Position numbers and translations under genes: made by a program. Positions 60,424-64,000 of a stretch of 64,000 nt of DNA are shown here, piece by piece. Location of the stretch: NCBI RefSeq assembly GCF_026261605.1, contig NZ_CP102486.1:4650001-4714000 (forward strand). Reading direction: 5' to 3'. The notes beneath the pieces are model-generated. The model searched no databases and was not told where the DNA came from. It saw only the letters and a list, made by a program, of their open reading frames with translations. Origin of the DNA: Dechloromonas sp. A34. GTDB lineage: Bacteria > Pseudomonadota > Gammaproteobacteria > Burkholderiales > Rhodocyclaceae. Within the stretch, counting starts at the first letter, position 1, and each line of letters starts with the position of its first letter.

Positions 60424-61323
60424 ATGACTGCCTCGCAACACAAACTGGTCGTGATGTTTGCCGATGTTTCCGGAAGCGCCGGCCTGTTTGAGCGTCTCGG
60501 CGATACCGAGGCGATACATGCGGTCGAACGCTGCATCAAACGCATGAAACGTTCGATCGACGGTTATCGCGGCCGCACCGCCCAGGTCGTCGGCGACGAA
60601 CTGCTCGCTGTTTTCGGAACGGCCGAGGACGCCTGTCAGGCGGCTATCGACATGCAGCAGCGGATCGCCGATTTGCCACCGGTCTCGGGCCTCAAGCTGA
60701 CTATCCGGATCGGTCTCCATATCGGCCAGGTCACGGAAGATGGGGACAAGTTCACCGGCGAGGTCGTCACCAATGCCGCCCGTATTGCCGGCATCGCCCG
60801 CCGCGACCAGATCCTTGCCAGCTCTGCGCTGACCGCCGAATTGCCGGAATCCGGTATCGTTTCGGTTCGTCCGATGCCCGAGTTGGGCAGCATTCCAGAA
60901 AATGGAAACTCGCTGAATCTGCTCCAGATTCACTGGACCACCCACGAAGTCGGCGGCCAACCCCATTCGGCCTTCGGGCCAGCATCGCACCCGCCACCGG
61001 TTGAGCGTCTCTGCGTCCGCTATCACGGCAAAGCCTTCCTGCTCGACGAAAAAACCCCGGCGCTCTCCCTGGGCCGCGATCTCGGCAACAAGCTGGTGAT
61101 CGAGGACCGCAAGGCCTCCCGCCAGCACGCCCGTATCGAGAAACGGGCCGACGGTTATTTTCTCGTCGACACCAGCACCAACGGCTGCTTTGTCACCATC
61201 TCGGGACGCCAGGAAGTCATGGTCCGGCGTCACGAATTAGCGCTTGAAAGCAGCGGCCGAATCTGCTTCGGCGGTTCGGGTAACGACCCGAGCACCGACG
61301 GCGCCGACTTCGAACACTTGTAG
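60424..61323 (+). CDS. Adenylate/guanylate cyclase-like protein with C-terminal FHA domain
   Basis: A 299-residue two-domain protein. Residues 1-170 resemble a class III cyclase: metal-binding D14 in VVMFADVSGSAGLFERLG and D58 in VVGDELLAVF, and the transition-state N/R pair in VVTNAARIAGIA. The substrate-choosing Lys and Asp of adenylate cyclases look replaced (RTAQVVGD; KFTGEVVTN). Residues about 220-275 are an FHA phosphothreonine-binding domain: SLGRDLGNKLVIEDRKASRQ and STNGCFV. So it either makes a cyclic nucleotide under control of a Ser/Thr kinase or is a binding-only relic. No kinase is in the window. Confidence 0.83.
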   Translation: MTASQHKLVVMFADVSGSAGLFERLGDTEAIHAVERCIKRMKRSIDGYRGRTAQVVGDELLAVFGTAEDACQAAIDMQQRIADLPPVSGLKLTIRIGLHIGQVTEDGDKFTGEVVTNAARIAGIARRDQILASSALTAELPESGIVSVRPMPELGSIPENGNSLNLLQIHWTTHEVGGQPHSAFGPASHPPPVERLCVRYHGKAFLLDEKTPALSLGRDLGNKLVIEDRKASRQHARIEKRADGYFLVDTSTNGCFVTISGRQEVMVRRHELALESSGRICFGGSGNDPSTDGADFEHL

Positions 61324-61334
61324 TAACTGGAAAA

Positions 61335-61354
61335 CGGCCATCCGCGGATGGCCG
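61335..61354. terminator. Hairpin between convergent cyclase-FHA and hprK genes
   Basis: CGGCCATCC-GC-GGATGGCCG (61335-61354) is a perfect 9-bp inverted repeat just after the plus-strand stop at 61323 and before the minus-strand hprK stop at 61382. No T-run; a shared stabiliser or terminator. Confidence 0.45.
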
Positions 61355-61381
61355 GCCGGCAGCGGTGCTATCGCCGCCCGA

Positions 61382-62314
61382 TTATTCGTCGTCCAGCATC
61401 ATGCGCTGCTGGCGGTCCATGAAATCCTGCATGCTGTCGATGCCGCGTAATTGCAGAATGGTATTGCGCACTGCAGCCTCCAGCAGAACGGCCAGATTGC
61501 GGCCGGCAGCGACCGGAATTACGACCTTGCGAATCGGCACGCCGAGCACTTCCTGGGTCTGGGCATCGAGCGGTAAACGGGGTGCATCGCCTGCAGCAAC
61601 CGTCTTCTGCAAATGGACGATCAGTTTCAGCCGCATTTTTCGGCGCGAAGCAGTTTCACCAAAGATGGTACGGATATTGAGCAGCCCGAGACCGCGTACC
61701 TCGAGGAAATCCCGCAACATGCCGGGACACCGGCCATCAATCGTCGCTGGTGCTATGCGCGCCATTTCGACGACATCATCAGCCACCAGGCCATGGCCGC
61801 GGGAGATCAGTTCAAGGGCAAGCTCGGATTTGCCGACGCCGGAATCGCCGGTGATCAGAACGCCCATGCCCAGCACATCCATGAAGACGCCATGTAGGTT
61901 GACGGTGTCTGCCAGGCGAGCCGAGAGGTAGATGCGCAGCAGGTCGATCACCGCCGAGCAAGGCTTGGGCGAGAGAATCAGGGGGGTACCGGACTGCGTA
62001 CACGCATCCGTCACCAGATCGGGAGGAACCAGTCCGTCGGCAACGATGACCGCGGGTGGCTGGGCGCTGAGCAAGTCGGTGAACATCTGGCCGAAACGCC
62101 GCTCACCGATGCGCTCAGCCCACTCGTACTCGGCAAAGCCAAGGACTTGCAGGCGCTCGGGATGAATGATGTTGATATGGCCGACAACATCTGCCCCGTA
62201 ATTGTTCGAAAGCTTGATCTCGATCCGGCGTTCGGTCTGTTGGCCGATCACCCAGCTCAACAGCAGCTTTTCGCGGTTATCGTCGTAGAGCTGGGTCAGA
62301 CTGATATGGCGCAC
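61382..62314 (-). CDS. hprK: HPr kinase/phosphorylase
   Basis: Phosphorylates and dephosphorylates HPr of the nitrogen-related phosphotransferase system. 310 residues: Walker A GDSGVGKSELALELI at 156-170, signature VRGLGLLNIRTIFGE, and N-terminal regulator-like part. The start is GTG at 62314. It is last of the rpoN-hpf-ptsN-hprK row (minus strand), 9 nt after ptsN, as in many betaproteobacteria; the usual next gene rapZ is not present, the cyclase-FHA gene converges instead. Confidence 0.95.
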   Translation of the reverse strand: MRHISLTQLYDDNREKLLLSWVIGQQTERRIEIKLSNNYGADVVGHINIIHPERLQVLGFAEYEWAERIGERRFGQMFTDLLSAQPPAVIVADGLVPPDLVTDACTQSGTPLILSPKPCSAVIDLLRIYLSARLADTVNLHGVFMDVLGMGVLITGDSGVGKSELALELISRGHGLVADDVVEMARIAPATIDGRCPGMLRDFLEVRGLGLLNIRTIFGETASRRKMRLKLIVHLQKTVAAGDAPRLPLDAQTQEVLGVPIRKVVIPVAAGRNLAVLLEAAVRNTILQLRGIDSMQDFMDRQQRMMLDDE

Positions 62315-62323
62315 GAGCGTTGA

Positions 62324-62770
62324 TCAGGACTGAAAGAGCGCGACGACGGACGCCGGGTCCGGGGCGGCCTGCAGTGCATCGCGGAAGGCGCGATCGGCAA
62401 AACGCTGGGCCAGCTCGGAGAGAATCTGAAGATGCTCTTCGGTGGCCTGTTCGGGCACCAGAAGGACAAAGAGCAGATTGACCGGGCGGCCATCGGGTGA
62501 ATCGAAAGGGACCGGAGTCGCCAGGCGCAGGAAGGCACCGGCCGCATTTTTCAGACCCTTGATCCGGCCATGAGGAATGGCAATGCCCTGACCAAGTCCG
62601 GTCGAGCCGAGTTTCTCACGGGCAAACAGGCTGTCGAATATAACCGAGCGCGCCAAGCCGAGATGCGACTCGAAGAGCTGGCCGGCCTGTTCAAAGACCC
62701 GTTTCTTGCTGCTGGCCTCAAAGTCGAGAAGCACCTGCGAGGCCGACAGAATGTTGCTTAGAGGGTTCAT
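62324..62770 (-). CDS. ptsN: Nitrogen PTS EIIA component (EIIA-Ntr)
   Basis: Phosphocarrier of the PTS-Ntr chain, a regulator of K+ and carbon/nitrogen balance. 148 residues; the phosphorylated histidine is H67 in GQGIAIPHGRIKGL, and LLFVLLVPEQATEEHLQILS is the typical C-terminal block. The gene sits between hpf and hprK. Confidence 0.96.
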   Translation of the reverse strand: MNPLSNILSASQVLLDFEASSKKRVFEQAGQLFESHLGLARSVIFDSLFAREKLGSTGLGQGIAIPHGRIKGLKNAAGAFLRLATPVPFDSPDGRPVNLLFVLLVPEQATEEHLQILSELAQRFADRAFRDALQAAPDPASVVALFQS

Positions 62771-62825
62771 AAGGGGAAGGGGTAAAGCAAGGGGCCGCAG
62801 CTACAGCGCTGCGGCCGATCGGCGC

Positions 62826-63149
62826 TTATTCAGCAACGTCGAGCGCAGGCTTTTCACCGCGATGGTGATCCTGCACTTTTTGCTTGTATTTGAGAACCTG
62901 GCGATCCAGCTTGTCGAACATGGCGTCGATGGCGGCATAGAGATCGTCGCCGGATTCTTCGACATGCATGTCCTTGCCGGGCACATGGACGGTAACTTCG
63001 GCCTTCTGTTTGAGTTTCTCGACAGACAGGACGACGCTCACACCGGTTACCTTGTCAAAATGGCGAACCACGGGATCCAGCTTGTTTTCCACGTACTCGC
63101 GCAAGGCGGGGGTAACTTCGATGTGGTGACCAGCGATCTGCAGATTCAT
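62826..63149 (-). CDS. hpf: Ribosome hibernation promoting factor, short form
   Basis: A 107-residue HPF/YfiA-type protein: [58 protein letters not shown]. It binds stationary-phase ribosomes and helps 100S formation. The short length (no C-terminal dimer domain) fits the enterobacterial type. It lies 14 nt after rpoN. Confidence 0.95.
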   Translation of the reverse strand: MNLQIAGHHIEVTPALREYVENKLDPVVRHFDKVTGVSVVLSVEKLKQKAEVTVHVPGKDMHVEESGDDLYAAIDAMFDKLDRQVLKYKQKVQDHHRGEKPALDVAE

Positions 63150-63163
63150 GTTTTCTCCTCTCT

Positions 63164-64000
63164 CTACAGGGTCTTGCGTAAATTGACCGGCGGGATGTTG
63201 AGCGACTCGCGGTATTTGGCTACCGTGCGTCGGGCGACAACGATTCCCTGCTGGCCTAGTATTTCGGATAATTGACTATCCGACAAGGGCTTCTTGCCGT
63301 CCTCGGCTCCGATCAACTGCTTGATCAGAGCGCGGATGGCGGTGGCGGAACAAGCTCCGCCGGTGTCGGTAGCAACATGGCTACCGAAGAAGTATTTCAG
63401 CTCAAAAATGCCCCGCGGCGTCGCCATGTATTTCTGGCTGGTGACGCGGGAGACGGTCGATTCATGCAGGCCGAGAATGTCGGCGATTTCGCGCAACACC
63501 AGCGGCCGCATGGCGACTTCGCCATGCTCGAAAAACTGGCGCTGGCGATCGACGATGGCCTGGGTTACGCGGTGGATGGTCTCGAAGCGCTGCTGGACGT
63601 TCTTGATCAACCAGCGGGCCTCCTGCAACTGGCCGGTCAGGTTGCCATTGCCCCGGCGCTGGCGGGAGAGTATCTCGGCATACAGGCGGTTGATGCGCAG
63701 GCGGGGATAGGCATCCGGATTGATGTAGGCCGTCCACTTGTTCTTGAGCTTTTTGACGATGACGTCAGGCGTAATGTAGCGCGCCTCGACCTGGGCAAAA
63801 CCGGCCCCCGGCCGCGGATTCAGACGAGTGATCAGAGCGTGCGCCGCGCGCAGCGCCTCGTCGTCGCAGCCGGTCAGGCGGCGAATCTTGACGAAATCCC
63901 GGGCGGCCAGCAACTCGAGGTGCTTTTCGACGATGGCCAGGGCCAACGGCTGTTCGGCACAGGGCTGCAGGGCCTTGAGTTGCAGGGCCAGGCATTCCTG
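63164..64000 (-). CDS. rpoN: RNA polymerase sigma-54 factor RpoN (N-terminal part outside window)
   Basis: The frame is open through the window end at 64000, so the start is missing; 278 codons are seen, roughly the C-terminal three fifths. The core-binding and DNA-binding regions are intact: [40 protein letters not shown] and [20 protein letters not shown] (helix-turn-helix), and the RpoN box [16 protein letters not shown] near the end. Start of the rpoN-hpf-ptsN-hprK operon. Confidence 0.96.
   Translation of the reverse strand, partial: QECLALQLKALQPCAEQPLALAIVEKHLELLAARDFVKIRRLTGCDDEALRAAHALITRLNPRPGAGFAQVEARYITPDVIVKKLKNKWTAYINPDAYPRLRINRLYAEILSRQRRGNGNLTGQLQEARWLIKNVQQRFETIHRVTQAIVDRQRQFFEHGEVAMRPLVLREIADILGLHESTVSRVTSQKYMATPRGIFELKYFFGSHVATDTGGACSATAIRALIKQLIGAEDGKKPLSDSQLSEILGQQGIVVARRTVAKYRESLNIPPVNLRKTL

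Overview
The window is high-GC, gene-dense chromosomal DNA of a betaproteobacterium, most likely Rhodocyclales (Dechloromonas/Azonexus-like). This rests on gene content and order: a pil-chp chemotaxis cluster, the mnmG-rsmG-parA-parB-atpIBEFHAGDC string, an rpoN-hpf-ptsN-hprK string, a very large DUF3683-type FAD/Fe-S oxidoreductase, and a permuted two-piece tmRNA gene. I see no transposase, prophage, CRISPR array or tRNA.

Layout. 1-2701 (minus): pilG-pilH-pilI-pilJ, type IV pilus chemotaxis, with pilJ cut by the window edge. 2863-5646 (plus): overlapping thiD-thiE-hemL (thiamine and tetrapyrrole synthesis). 5785-13291 (plus): a probable copper-acquisition locus with an OprC-like TonB-dependent receptor, a Crp/Fnr regulator, a second TonB-dependent receptor, a BNR-type secreted protein with Cys/His motifs, a thioredoxin-like protein and TonB. 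Related palindromes precede both receptor genes. 13311-13600 (minus): permuted ssrA. 13637-20448: ribE, then two tandem substrate-binding proteins and a LivH-LivM-LivG fusion plus LivF (branched-chain amino-acid type importer). 20476-25599 (minus): norF/norE-like genes, a FecR/DUF6600 protein with Arg/Pro-rich repeats and a response regulator with a TPR-like C-terminus. 25726-36818 (plus): mnmG-rsmG-parAB and the F1Fo ATP synthase operon, closed by a strong terminator. 36897-44751 (minus): ubiJ, ubiE, a DUF971 protein, a PilZ-like protein, a HIT protein and the DUF3683 oxidoreductase. 44928-57018: ilvA, cysK, patB, slt, DUF1631, an NDUFA9-like protein, cca and small genes. 57082-64000: an unknown protein, a MidA-like methyltransferase, ttcA, a cyclase-FHA protein, then hprK-ptsN-hpf-rpoN (minus), with rpoN cut by the window end.

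Two things deserve attention. First, five otherwise intact conserved genes (tonB, livG, the response regulator-TPR gene, the PilZ-like gene, patB) are each broken by what looks like one missing base, three of them in or beside short C/G runs. This points to sequencing or assembly deletions rather than real gene decay, and the products are annotated as restored. Second, the copper-type TonB locus with its own Crp/Fnr regulator and shared operator-like palindromes is the best candidate for an under-described system. All calls come from reading the sequence; no database search was run.
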